Below, one piece after another: positions 1-5,360 of a DNA stretch of 5,410 nucleotides (its first letter is position 1; each line of letters opens with the position of its first letter). Both the position numbers and the translations under genes were made by a program. Source of the stretch: Promicromonosporaceae bacterium (GTDB lineage Bacteria; Actinomycetota; Actinomycetes; Actinomycetales; Cellulomonadaceae); the NCBI GenBank assembly GCA_009782865.1, contig WRIF01000129.1:1-5410 (forward strand), given 5' to 3'. The notes under the pieces were generated by a model. The model ran no database searches, was not told the DNA's origin, and saw nothing but the letters and a program-made list of their open reading frames with translations.

Positions 1-1
1 C

Positions 2-163
2 TACGTGCTCCTGCACGAGCTGGCCCACCTACTGGTCTCCGGGCACGGCCCCGCCTTTTGGGCCGAGCTGGCACCCTACCCGCACCTGGAAAAGGCGCGG
101 GGATTCCTCGACGGAGTGGCCTTCGCCCATCACTGGCCAGCGGAGGCAGAACTGGTTTCGTGA
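2..163 (+). CDS. YgjP-like (DUF45, M48-type) metal-dependent hydrolase, C-terminal fragment
   Basis: Only the last 53 codons are in the window; the gene enters from the left edge. The translation contains HELAH followed six residues later by another His (HELAHLLVSGH, bases 14-46). This is the zinc-binding signature of YgjP/WLM-type metallohydrolases: two His plus the catalytic Glu in HExxH, with a third His ligand downstream. After it comes GPAFWAEL and YPHLEKARGFLDGVAF, which match the usual C-terminal end of this family (an FW motif, then a helix with ARGFL). The family is a putative soluble zinc hydrolase or protease of unknown substrate. The tail after about base 125 (HHWPAEAELVS) does not look like the family. 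It coincides with the start of an ImmA-like sequence in another frame, so the native C-terminus was probably replaced when foreign DNA joined here. The family assignment is firm; the function is inferred. Confidence 0.8.
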   Translation, partial: YVLLHELAHLLVSGHGPAFWAELAPYPHLEKARGFLDGVAFAHHWPAEAELVS

Positions 164-269
164 CTACGCCACCCGGGTTGGCGTCGAGGCCGTAGCGCTA
201 GTAGGCAGCGCTAGGGACCAGACACCTGAGGAGGCGGCGCAGTGGGCGCGGGCCGCCTTCGGGTTTGAG

Positions 270-989
270 GTGTCCGCGCGGCAGAAGATGACACGTGACG
301 GTGCCCGGAACCTGTTGCGAGACAGGTTCGAGCACCTTGGTGGGATGGCGATCTTCGCCGGGATCGTGGGCAGCAACACACACCGACCGCTAGACAACGA
401 AGAGTTCCGAGGATTCTCCCTAACTGACGACTACGCCCCGTTAATCTTCGTAAACGCCAAGGACTCCAAGGGCGCGCAGTTGTTCACCTTCTTCCACGAG
501 TTGGGTCACATCCTGCGCCGCGAGTCGGGCGTCAGCGAATGGTCCCTCACGGCTACACCCCCGAACGAGGCCGAACGGTGGTGCAACGCCTTCGCCGCCG
601 AGGTGCTGGTTCCCTCCGATGATCTGCGTGAGAACGCCCCGCGAGGCGCGATCACCACCGCGGCGCTCGATGCCCTGTCTCGCCGGTACCACGCCAGCAC
701 ACTGACGATTCTGGCCCGCCTGCGCTCCCTGGGTCTGATCCCGCGCGACGGGTTCGAGGGACGCCACCAGGATGAGCGTGCCCGGCTCATGCAGATTCTT
801 GACGAGGCGCCGAAGCATTCTGGTGGGAACCATTGGAACAACCAGAAGTTCCGCACCAGCGCCCGCTTTGCCCGCGCGATCATTACCGACACCTACGAGG
901 GCAACACCTCCTACACTGATGCGCTGGGCCTGCTTGGCTTCAGCAGCGCCAACATGTTGGACACCTATGCCGAGAAGTTGGGGGTGTAG
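270..989 (+). CDS. ImmA/IrrE-family zinc metallopeptidase, 5'-truncated
   Basis: This frame encodes an ImmA/IrrE (COG2856) type peptidase. In mobile elements such proteins cleave a repressor or antitoxin to switch on partner genes. Counting from GTG 270, HELGH lies at residues 76-80 after the typical IFVNAKDSKGAQLFTFF stretch. It is followed by NEAERWCNAFAAEVLVP (about 99-115), which supplies the Glu ligand region. The C-terminal ARAIITDTYEGNTSYTDALG is also typical of the family. The GTG at 270 is the first possible start, but it has no Shine-Dalgarno sequence; ATG 288 is the alternative. The same frame stays open upstream, and from about base 138 it reads RQNWFRDYATRVGVEAVALVGSA, the conserved linker that normally joins an N-terminal HTH domain to the peptidase. 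No ATG, GTG or TTG lies in that frame between base 3 and 270, so the gene has probably lost its 5' end and HTH domain. It may be a pseudogene, although the catalytic core is intact. A DUF4411 fragment follows 5 bases after the stop. Confidence 0.75.
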   Translation: MSARQKMTRDGARNLLRDRFEHLGGMAIFAGIVGSNTHRPLDNEEFRGFSLTDDYAPLIFVNAKDSKGAQLFTFFHELGHILRRESGVSEWSLTATPPNEAERWCNAFAAEVLVPSDDLRENAPRGAITTAALDALSRRYHASTLTILARLRSLGLIPRDGFEGRHQDERARLMQILDEAPKHSGGNHWNNQKFRTSARFARAIITDTYEGNTSYTDALGLLGFSSANMLDTYAEKLGV

Positions 990-994
990 CCGGG

Positions 995-1195
995 TACCTG
1001 CTTGACACCAACGTCTTCATTACGGCCAAGAACACCTACTACGGCTTCGACACCGCCCAGGTCAACGCCCGAGTGTTTGACCTGGTGTGTTTTCTGCACT
1101 CGCTGCTCGCCGACGGAGACCGCAGCACAGATTCCGTGGCCCGCTGGCGGAAGTTCGCCTCCCGCTTCCAGGCCGGCTACGGGGAGCGCCGCTTG
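995..1195 (+). pseudogene. DUF4411 (PIN-domain-like) gene remnant with unidentified tail
   Basis: From 995 the plus strand reads YLLDTNVFITAKNTYYGFDT (to about 1051). This is the recognisable N-terminus of DUF4411 proteins, PIN-domain nucleases whose first metal-binding Asp lies in LLDTN. DUF4411 genes are frequent partners of ImmA-like peptidases, and the same order is seen here. Two defects argue for a remnant. First, the frame has no ATG, GTG or TTG between its upstream stop (917-919) and 995; the codons just before are GTA GCC GGG. Second, after GFDTA the family's expected continuation (a Pro-Gly-Phe-Trp type motif) is missing. The frame instead continues as VFDLVCFLHSLL and VARWRKFASRFQAGYGERRLL, which looks like real protein but which I cannot assign. 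The frame then runs without a stop into the antisense of the next gene (to 2164); I cut the feature where that gene's stop codon lies. The N-terminal call is good, the tail unknown. Confidence 0.6.
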
Positions 1196-2707
1196 CTAGG
1201 CGTCGCCGGAGAGCAACCGCTCCAGGGCCTGATCGATCTCGGTGTCGGCGAGGCGGCGGGCCTCCCGGCGGGCCAGGTAGCCGGCGGGATCGTCCAGGTC
1301 GGCCGGCTCGGGCAGCAGGTCGGGGTGGCTCCACACGGCATCGCGCGCCTCCACCCCACCGGAGATGTAGACGTGGGTGAACAGCGTTGCCGCGTCGCGG
1401 GAGCGCCGTGGCCGCAGTTCGAGCCCCACCAGGTTGGCAAACGTGCGCTCGGCGGGCCCGCCCGAGGCGCGCCGTCGCCGCAGCATCTCGCGCAGCGGCA
1501 CCGAGTTGGGCAGGTGCGGCAGGGCCGCCTGGGCGGAGACCTCATCCACCCAACCCTCGACGAGGGCCAGCGCCGTCTCCAGGCGCAGCAGCGTGGCCTG
1601 CTGCTGGGGGGTCTGCGTCAGGTTGAAGAGGCCGCCGCCCGACAGGGCGCGGTGCAGGGCCGACGGATCGGAGGAATCCACCCCCCGCATCTGGTCACCG
1701 AGCGCCTCGTGGTTGATGTCGATCCCGGAGGCGTACTGCTCCACCAGGGACAGCAGGTGCCTGCGCAGCCACGGCACATGGGTGAACAGGCGGGCGTGGG
1801 CCGCCTCCCGCACCGCCAGGTACAGCCGCACCTCGGGCAGGGGGGTGTCCAGGCCCCGCGCGAACGCCGCGATGTTGGCGGGCAGCAGCGCGGTGCCGGG
1901 GCTCTCCAGGAGGGGCAGGCCCAGGTCGGTGGTGCCGAACACCTCCCGGCTCAGGTTGCCCGCCGCCTGCCCCACCTGCATGCCAAAGGCCGCCGCGCCG
2001 AGGCGGCGCATCAGCCCCACGGGGGAGAGGTTACCCAGCCCGAGGAGGTCCATGCCCGGCAGGGAGGGGGAGCCTACCGAGGAGGGGCTGGCCAGGTCCT
2101 CGTTCAGCCGCTTGAACCCCTCCAAGTCCCCGGATTGCAGCAGCCCGGCCTCGATGTCCTTTAGCGGGTCGCCATCCGCCAGCGAGGACTCGCCGTCGCG
2201 ATCCTCGCCGGCCAGCACGCTGGCCATCGCCTCCGACATGGAGGCCGCCACCGGCGCCACCAGGGCGTGCCAGGCCGGCAGCGTCGCCTCGACCCACTGC
2301 GAGCGGCTCCACGCCCGGGCCGGGCCGTCACACGGGAGGTAGTTGGTGACGGCGTCCAGCCACAGCTCGGCAATCGACATCGCCTCGGCCACCTCCTTGT
2401 CCTGTGCTCCGGTGACCGCCGGATCGCCGCCCATCACGGCGGTCTGCCGGGCGACGTTCTCGGCCAGCTGCGCGTTCACCGGCCCTTCGCCGGCGCCCAC
2501 CATGATCTGCTGGAACTGCCGCATCGCCGCCTGCATCTGCAAGGTGGTGGGCAGGGGGCCGTCGCCCAGCATGGAGGCCGGATCGACCCCGGCCGAACGC
2601 ATCTGCGCCATCACCTCGTCGACGCGCTCGCCGAACATCGACGAGAGCAGCTCGCGCACCTGGCGTTCGCGATCCTCTGGGTGGTTGGCGTTGGCGGGGT
2701 CACTCAT
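1196..2707 (-). CDS. DUF2342/Zincin_2 family protein (often called zinc-dependent metalloprotease)
   Basis: This encodes a 503-residue protein of the actinobacterial DUF2342 family (TIGR03624 'putative hydrolase'; Zincin_2). Matches to the family are the N-terminal segment ending in LPTTLQMQAAMRQFQQIM (52-69), the central LYLAVREAAHARLFTHVPW (295-313), ALVEGWVDEV (381-390), and the C-terminal EARDAVWSHPDLLP (453-466) with LDDPAGYL (471-478). The zincin-like motif reads REAAH (300-304), with Arg where a classical HExxH has its first His, so zinc-peptidase activity is doubtful. The length is normal for the family. There is no signal peptide, and it is probably cytoplasmic. ATG 2707 was chosen because MSDPANANHPEDRERQVREL fits the family's start and a -10 hexamer ends six bases before it. 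The frame continues open to an ATG at 2920, but that extension lies antisense to the neighbouring protease gene and is implausible. It is divergent from the YlbL-type gene, a common pairing in actinobacteria. Biological role unknown. Confidence 0.88.
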   Translation of the reverse strand: MSDPANANHPEDRERQVRELLSSMFGERVDEVMAQMRSAGVDPASMLGDGPLPTTLQMQAAMRQFQQIMVGAGEGPVNAQLAENVARQTAVMGGDPAVTGAQDKEVAEAMSIAELWLDAVTNYLPCDGPARAWSRSQWVEATLPAWHALVAPVAASMSEAMASVLAGEDRDGESSLADGDPLKDIEAGLLQSGDLEGFKRLNEDLASPSSVGSPSLPGMDLLGLGNLSPVGLMRRLGAAAFGMQVGQAAGNLSREVFGTTDLGLPLLESPGTALLPANIAAFARGLDTPLPEVRLYLAVREAAHARLFTHVPWLRRHLLSLVEQYASGIDINHEALGDQMRGVDSSDPSALHRALSGGGLFNLTQTPQQQATLLRLETALALVEGWVDEVSAQAALPHLPNSVPLREMLRRRRASGGPAERTFANLVGLELRPRRSRDAATLFTHVYISGGVEARDAVWSHPDLLPEPADLDDPAGYLARREARRLADTEIDQALERLLSGDA

Positions 2708-2713
2708 GGCCCT

Positions 2714-2743
2714 AACGTATCGCGGCCCGTCGCGCCCCGTCGA
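2714..2743 (-). promoter_or_regulatory. Predicted leaderless promoter of the DUF2342 gene
   Basis: Read on the minus strand, TCGACG (2743-2738, four of six matches to TTGACA) is followed after 18 bases by TACGTT (2719-2714), which fits the TAnnnT pattern of actinobacterial -10 elements. The hexamer ends six bases before the ATG at 2707, so transcription would begin at or within a base or so of the start codon. No purine-rich ribosome binding site at a usable distance is visible; AGGG sits only two bases from the ATG. This is prediction from motif and spacing only. Confidence 0.5.
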
Positions 2744-2762
2744 CCGACCGGTCCCATCCTGC

Positions 2763-2792
2763 ACGACGCGCACGAGGCGCGTGGGGGATAAT
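2763..2792 (+). promoter_or_regulatory. Predicted leaderless promoter of the YlbL-type protease gene
   Basis: GATAAT (2787-2792, five of six matches to TATAAT) lies in an otherwise very GC-rich region and ends six bases before the ATG at 2799. Initiation about seven bases downstream would fall on that ATG. The -35 region is weak: ACGACG (2763-2768) at an 18-base spacing matches only three positions. There is no Shine-Dalgarno sequence in the six bases between hexamer and start codon. The -10 call is good; the -35 is uncertain. Confidence 0.55.
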
Positions 2793-2798
2793 TGTCCG

Positions 2799-3860
2799 AT
2801 GGCTTCAAAGCGCTCGGGGATTCTCATCGGATCGTTGATCACCACCCTCGTCCTGACGGGGGCCGCGCTGGTGGCCCCCACCGGCTTTGCCGTGCGCAGC
2901 CCCGGGCCCACCGCCGACACGCTGGGAGAGATCGCCGGTACGCCCCTGGTGCAGGTGCTCGACGCCCCGACCTACCCCGCCTCCGGCCAGCTGCGCCTGA
3001 CCACCGCCTCGATCGGCGGGGGCCCCGTCTCCGCCACCTTCTCCCTTGAGGTCCTGCGTGCCTGGGTGGCGCCCGGAAGCACCGTGCAGCCGCGCGAGGC
3101 GATGTTCCCCCGGCCGCTGACCTCCGAAGAGCAGCGGGCGATCAGCGCCCAACAGATGCTCACCTCCCAGCAGCAGGCCACCGTCGCGGCCCTTACCGAA
3201 CTCGGCTTCGTGGTGCCGGTCAGGCTGACCGTCGCCGGCCTGGTCGAGGACTCCCCGGCCTTCGGCGTGGTCGAAGATGGCGACGTGCTGCGCTCGCTCA
3301 ACGGACAGGAGATCGTCGAGTATCGCGGGCTGCTGGAGATGCTCGCCGAGATCACGCCCGGCGACACCGTAACCCTGGGAGTGGAGCGGGCGGGGGAGTA
3401 CCTGGAACTCACCCAGGGCACCGGCGAGGGCCTGACCGCCGACGGCCGGCAGCGCGCGGCCCTCGGCATCTGGCTGGGGTCGGAGTTCGACTTCCCCGTG
3501 GACATCGAGATTCAGATCGACGGCATTGGTGGGCCGTCGGCGGGCATGGTCTTCGCCCTGGCGATCATCGACCTGATGACCCCGGCGGACCTGCTCGGCG
3601 GCGTGGTTGTCGCCGGGACCGGCACCATCGACGTGGACGGCACGGTCGGACCCGTCGGCGGCATTCCCCAGAAGCTGGCCGGCTCGGCCCGCGACGGCGC
3701 CACGTTCTTCCTCCTGCCCCTGAGCAACTGCGACGCCGCCTCCCCGGTGCCCGCCGGGCTGCAGGTGGTCGCGGTGTCCACCCTCAAGGAGGCGCTCGCT
3801 GCCATCACCGCCATCGGCGCCGGCGACACGGACGCCTTGCCCGCCTGCCCGACGAACTAG
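2799..3860 (+). CDS. YlbL-type membrane-anchored PDZ-Lon (S16) serine protease
   Basis: This encodes 353 residues, a typical length for the family. The N-terminus has basic residues (ASKRSG) and then a hydrophobic segment at about 8-30 (ILIGSLITTLVLTGAALVAP), a signal anchor that would place the rest outside the cytoplasmic membrane. A PDZ domain follows at about 138-206, with VEDSPAFGVVEDGDVLRSLN carrying its characteristic turn. The C-terminal Lon proteolytic domain (about 235-340) has its catalytic Ser247 in GGPSAGM and Lys292 in GGIPQKLAG. The spacing of 45 residues is close to the Ser-Lys dyad spacing of Lon, so the enzyme should be active. It has no ATPase domain, so it probably degrades or processes exported or unfolded proteins; in Bacillus the YlbL protease has been linked to removal of a cell-division inhibitor, but the substrate here is unknown. 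The ATG at 2799 is chosen because it precedes the signal anchor and lies six bases after a strong -10. It is divergent from the DUF2342 gene. Confidence 0.92.
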   Translation: MASKRSGILIGSLITTLVLTGAALVAPTGFAVRSPGPTADTLGEIAGTPLVQVLDAPTYPASGQLRLTTASIGGGPVSATFSLEVLRAWVAPGSTVQPREAMFPRPLTSEEQRAISAQQMLTSQQQATVAALTELGFVVPVRLTVAGLVEDSPAFGVVEDGDVLRSLNGQEIVEYRGLLEMLAEITPGDTVTLGVERAGEYLELTQGTGEGLTADGRQRAALGIWLGSEFDFPVDIEIQIDGIGGPSAGMVFALAIIDLMTPADLLGGVVVAGTGTIDVDGTVGPVGGIPQKLAGSARDGATFFLLPLSNCDAASPVPAGLQVVAVSTLKEALAAITAIGAGDTDALPACPTN

Positions 3861-3888
3861 TACCGCGTTGACCTGGGTCGGAGTACCG

Positions 3889-3990
3889 CTGGTTGAGGGC
3901 GCGCGTAGCGCGCGTCTCGAAACCAAGGGGCCCTCGACCAGCGCGGGGCCTTGTTTCGAGACGGCTGTGGGGCGCAGCCTCCTCAACCGG
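3889..3990. repeat. Inverted pair of REP-like palindromic units forming a cloverleaf
   Basis: Starting 29 bases after the protease stop codon are two copies of one palindromic unit in opposite orientation. Unit 1 (3891-3924) is GGTTGAGG, a CGCGCG-TAG-CGCGCG hairpin, then TCTCGAAACC. Unit 2, read on the minus strand from 3988 to 3953, is GGTTGAGG, a GGCTG/CAGCC hairpin, then TCTCGAAAC. Folded together they make four stems: an outer stem 3889-3898/3981-3990 (ten pairs, one G-T), hairpin 3900-3914, a long hairpin 3915-3923/3953-3961 continuing through 3925-3928/3949-3952, and hairpin 3963-3979. Short palindromes of this general form (Gly-rich arm, GC hairpin, TCTCGAAACC-like arm) are, from memory, common intergenic repeats in actinobacterial genomes. 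It could also act as an intrinsic terminator for the protease gene, although no T-tract follows. The base pairing is directly visible; the function is inferred. Confidence 0.8.
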
Positions 3991-4041
3991 CGGGAGGGAT
4001 CTCCGCTGGCGGGAGGGCCGATTTGGCCCGGAGCGGGAGGG
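3990..4041 (+). repeat. Three direct copies of GCGGGAGGG
   Basis: The nonamer GCGGGAGGG occurs at 3990-3998, 4009-4017 and 4033-4041, with start-to-start distances of 19 and 24 bases. The first two copies share a longer match (GGCGGGAGGG). The third lies between the proposed -35 and -10 of the S10 operon promoter. It could be a protein binding array or simply local duplication in purine-rich sequence. The repeat is seen directly; a regulatory role is only suggested. Confidence 0.5.
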
Positions 4042-4052
4042 TGTGGCAGGAT
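4023..4052 (+). promoter_or_regulatory. Candidate promoter of the S10 ribosomal protein operon
   Basis: TTGGCC (4023-4028, four of six matches to TTGACA) is followed after 18 bases by CAGGAT (4047-4052), which keeps the important A2, A5 and T6 of the -10 consensus. A start near 4059-4060 would give a leader of about 310 bases before rpsJ. A second -10-like hexamer, TAGTGT (4096-4101), has no good -35 partner but could be an alternative. The choice rests on motif and location only. Confidence 0.4.
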
Positions 4053-4059
4053 ACCCGGG

Positions 4060-4369
4060 TTGCCTGTCATGGGCGTGATCTTTACTGTGTCGAAATAGTG
4101 TGTCCCACCGCGGCCCGCCGGGTTGATAGACCCCGTGCCGCGCCAAGCGAGCCCGGTAGCGGGCTCCCAAGCGGTAGCGCGATTTCGACACTGGAAAGCC
4201 AGCGCCCAGGTGGAGACACCGTTCGACAGGCCCCGACAATCGTCGTGATCGGCCTAACCAGTTGGTCACACACACCCTCGAGCGAAACTTCGAGCGGGTC
4301 GCAAGGCGCGACACGCCCGAGCACGGGGGTCGGACAGCAAGCGGTTCTAGTAGAGAGCAGACAAACGCC
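4060..4369 (+). other. Long untranslated leader of the S10 operon with hairpins
   Basis: These 310 bases before rpsJ contain no convincing gene. They contain a perfect 7-bp hairpin GAGCCCG-GTAG-CGGGCTC (4149-4166), a hairpin with arms CTCGA/TCGAG (4277-4294), and a composite stem CGGGTCGC...GCGA...CCCG (4295-4319). In proteobacteria the S10 operon leader is bound by L4 for autogenous control. Whether this leader does anything similar is not known to me and cannot be read from the sequence. No run of T follows any of the hairpins. Just before rpsJ, GAGAG (about 4353-4357) is only a weak ribosome binding site. Confidence 0.45.
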
Positions 4370-4678
4370 ATGGCGGGACAAAAGATCCGCATCCGGCTGA
4401 AGTCCTATGACCACGAGGTCATCGACAGCTCGGCGCGCAAGATCGTAGACACGGTCACCCGCGCCGGGGCCACTGTCGTGGGTCCCGTGCCGCTCCCGAC
4501 GGAGAAGAACGTCTTCGTCGTGATCCGGTCGCCCCACAAGTACAAGGACAGCCGTGAGCACTTTGAGATGCGCACGCACAAGCGGCTAATCGACATCATC
4601 GACCCCACGCCCAAGGCCGTTGACTCGCTCATGCGACTCGACCTGCCGGCCGACGTGAACATCGAGATCAAGCTCTAG
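4370..4678 (+). CDS. rpsJ: 30S ribosomal protein S10
   Basis: This encodes 102 residues, the standard S10 length. S10 sits in the head of the 30S subunit and also acts as NusE, pairing with NusB in transcription antitermination of rRNA operons. The start [18 protein letters not shown], the long loop region around [20 protein letters not shown] (53-72), and the end [11 protein letters not shown] are all classical. ATG 4370 gives the canonical N-terminus; a GTG start at 4262 would add 36 non-conserved residues. It is the first gene of the S10 operon, with rplC starting 20 bases after its stop. Its expression is expected to be high and driven from the preceding leader. Nothing is unusual in the protein. 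Confidence 0.98.
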   Translation: MAGQKIRIRLKSYDHEVIDSSARKIVDTVTRAGATVVGPVPLPTEKNVFVVIRSPHKYKDSREHFEMRTHKRLIDIIDPTPKAVDSLMRLDLPADVNIEIKL

Positions 4679-4684
4679 GGAAAC

Positions 4685-4689
4685 AGGAG
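4685..4689 (+). promoter_or_regulatory. Ribosome binding site of rplC
   Basis: AGGAG lies nine bases before the ATG at 4699, in the short gap after rpsJ. It is a clear Shine-Dalgarno sequence and fixes the rplC start. It contrasts with the two divergent genes at 2707 and 2799, which have none. Confidence 0.8.
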
Positions 4690-4698
4690 AAGATCAAG

Positions 4699-5355
4699 AT
4701 GGCTAACCAACTCAAGAACGTTACGGCTGTGCTGGGCACCAAGCTCGGCATGACGCAGCTGTGGGACGAAGGCGGCCGCCTGGTGCCGGTCACGGTCGTG
4801 GCCGTGGACACCAACGTGGTCACCCAGGTCCGTGACGCCGAGACCGACGGCTACGCCGCCGTGCAGCTCGCCACCGGCCAGATCGACCCCCGCAAGGTCA
4901 CCAAGCCGCTCAAGGGCCACTTCGAGAAGGCCGGGGTCACCCCCCGCCGCTACGTGGCCGAAATCCGCACCGAGGACGCCGGCACCTTCGCCGTGGGCCA
5001 AGAGATCACCGCCGCCGCCTTCGAGGCCGGCTCGATCGTCGATATCGTCGGCACCACCAAGGGCAAGGGCCTGGCCGGTGTGATGAAGCGGCACGGCTTC
5101 GCCGGTGTCGCCGCCTCGCACGGTGCCCACCGCAACCACCGCAAGCCCGGCTCCATCGGCGCCTCGGCCACGCCCGGTCGCGTGTTCAAGGGCCAGAAGA
5201 TGGCCGGTCGCATGGGCCACGCCCGTCAGACCACCCAGAACCTGACCATCCACGCCGTCGACACCGACCGCGGCCTGCTGCTCGTCAAGGGCGCCGTCCC
5301 CGGCCCCAAGGGTGGCGTCGTTGTGGTGAAGACCGCCGTCAAGAAGGGTGCGTGA
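4699..5355 (+). CDS. rplC: 50S ribosomal protein L3
   Basis: This encodes 218 residues, a normal bacterial L3. L3 binds 23S rRNA near the 3' end, helps start 50S assembly, and sends a loop toward the peptidyl transferase centre. Diagnostic segments are [15 protein letters not shown] (12-26), [15 protein letters not shown] (122-136) and the central loop [20 protein letters not shown] (144-163), then [12 protein letters not shown]. In E. coli the loop carries a Gln that is methylated by PrmB within GQNQTPG; here the equivalent segment is GASATPG, so there is no such Gln. That is as expected for Gram-positive lineages. It is the second gene of the S10 operon, with rplD starting five bases after its stop. 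Confidence 0.98.
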   Translation: MANQLKNVTAVLGTKLGMTQLWDEGGRLVPVTVVAVDTNVVTQVRDAETDGYAAVQLATGQIDPRKVTKPLKGHFEKAGVTPRRYVAEIRTEDAGTFAVGQEITAAAFEAGSIVDIVGTTKGKGLAGVMKRHGFAGVAASHGAHRNHRKPGSIGASATPGRVFKGQKMAGRMGHARQTTQNLTIHAVDTDRGLLLVKGAVPGPKGGVVVVKTAVKKGA

Positions 5356-5360
5356 TCCAC

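Noticed and set aside
229..268. A good-looking GAGGAGG followed by GTG at 242
   Set aside because: The GTG is in the wrong frame for the ImmA gene and the reading frame stops after eight codons, so the match is fortuitous.
1196..1199. CTAG giving a stop on both strands as a shared convergent gene end
   Set aside because: The plus-strand TAG is in a frame that matches neither the ImmA gene's continuing product nor the DUF4411 remnant, so it is probably coincidental.
1073..2164. A 363-codon plus-strand open frame antisense to the DUF2342 gene
   Set aside because: Most of it is a Gly/Arg/Gln-rich antisense shadow of the conserved minus-strand gene. Only the part before 1196 looks like protein, and I treat that as the tail of the DUF4411 remnant.
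2708..2920. A longer N-terminus for the DUF2342 protein starting at 2920
   Set aside because: The extra 71 codons lie antisense to the signal anchor of the YlbL-type protease and show no family resemblance. The ATG at 2707 fits the family and a -10 hexamer.
3859..3889. Direct repeat AGTACCGC (3859-3866 and 3882-3889) as a target-site duplication
   Set aside because: The copies are only 23 bases apart and do not flank the palindromic repeat, so they do not fit a transposition footprint.
3889..3990. A tRNA or tRNA-like gene because of the cloverleaf fold
   Set aside because: Arm lengths do not fit a tRNA, there are no conserved D- or T-loop bases or CCA-proximal stem pattern, and the two halves are inverted copies of a repeat.
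2805..4070. A long minus-strand open frame opposite the protease gene
   Set aside because: It is a high-GC shadow with low-complexity Gly/Arg/His-rich translation. The plus strand carries clear PDZ and Lon motifs.
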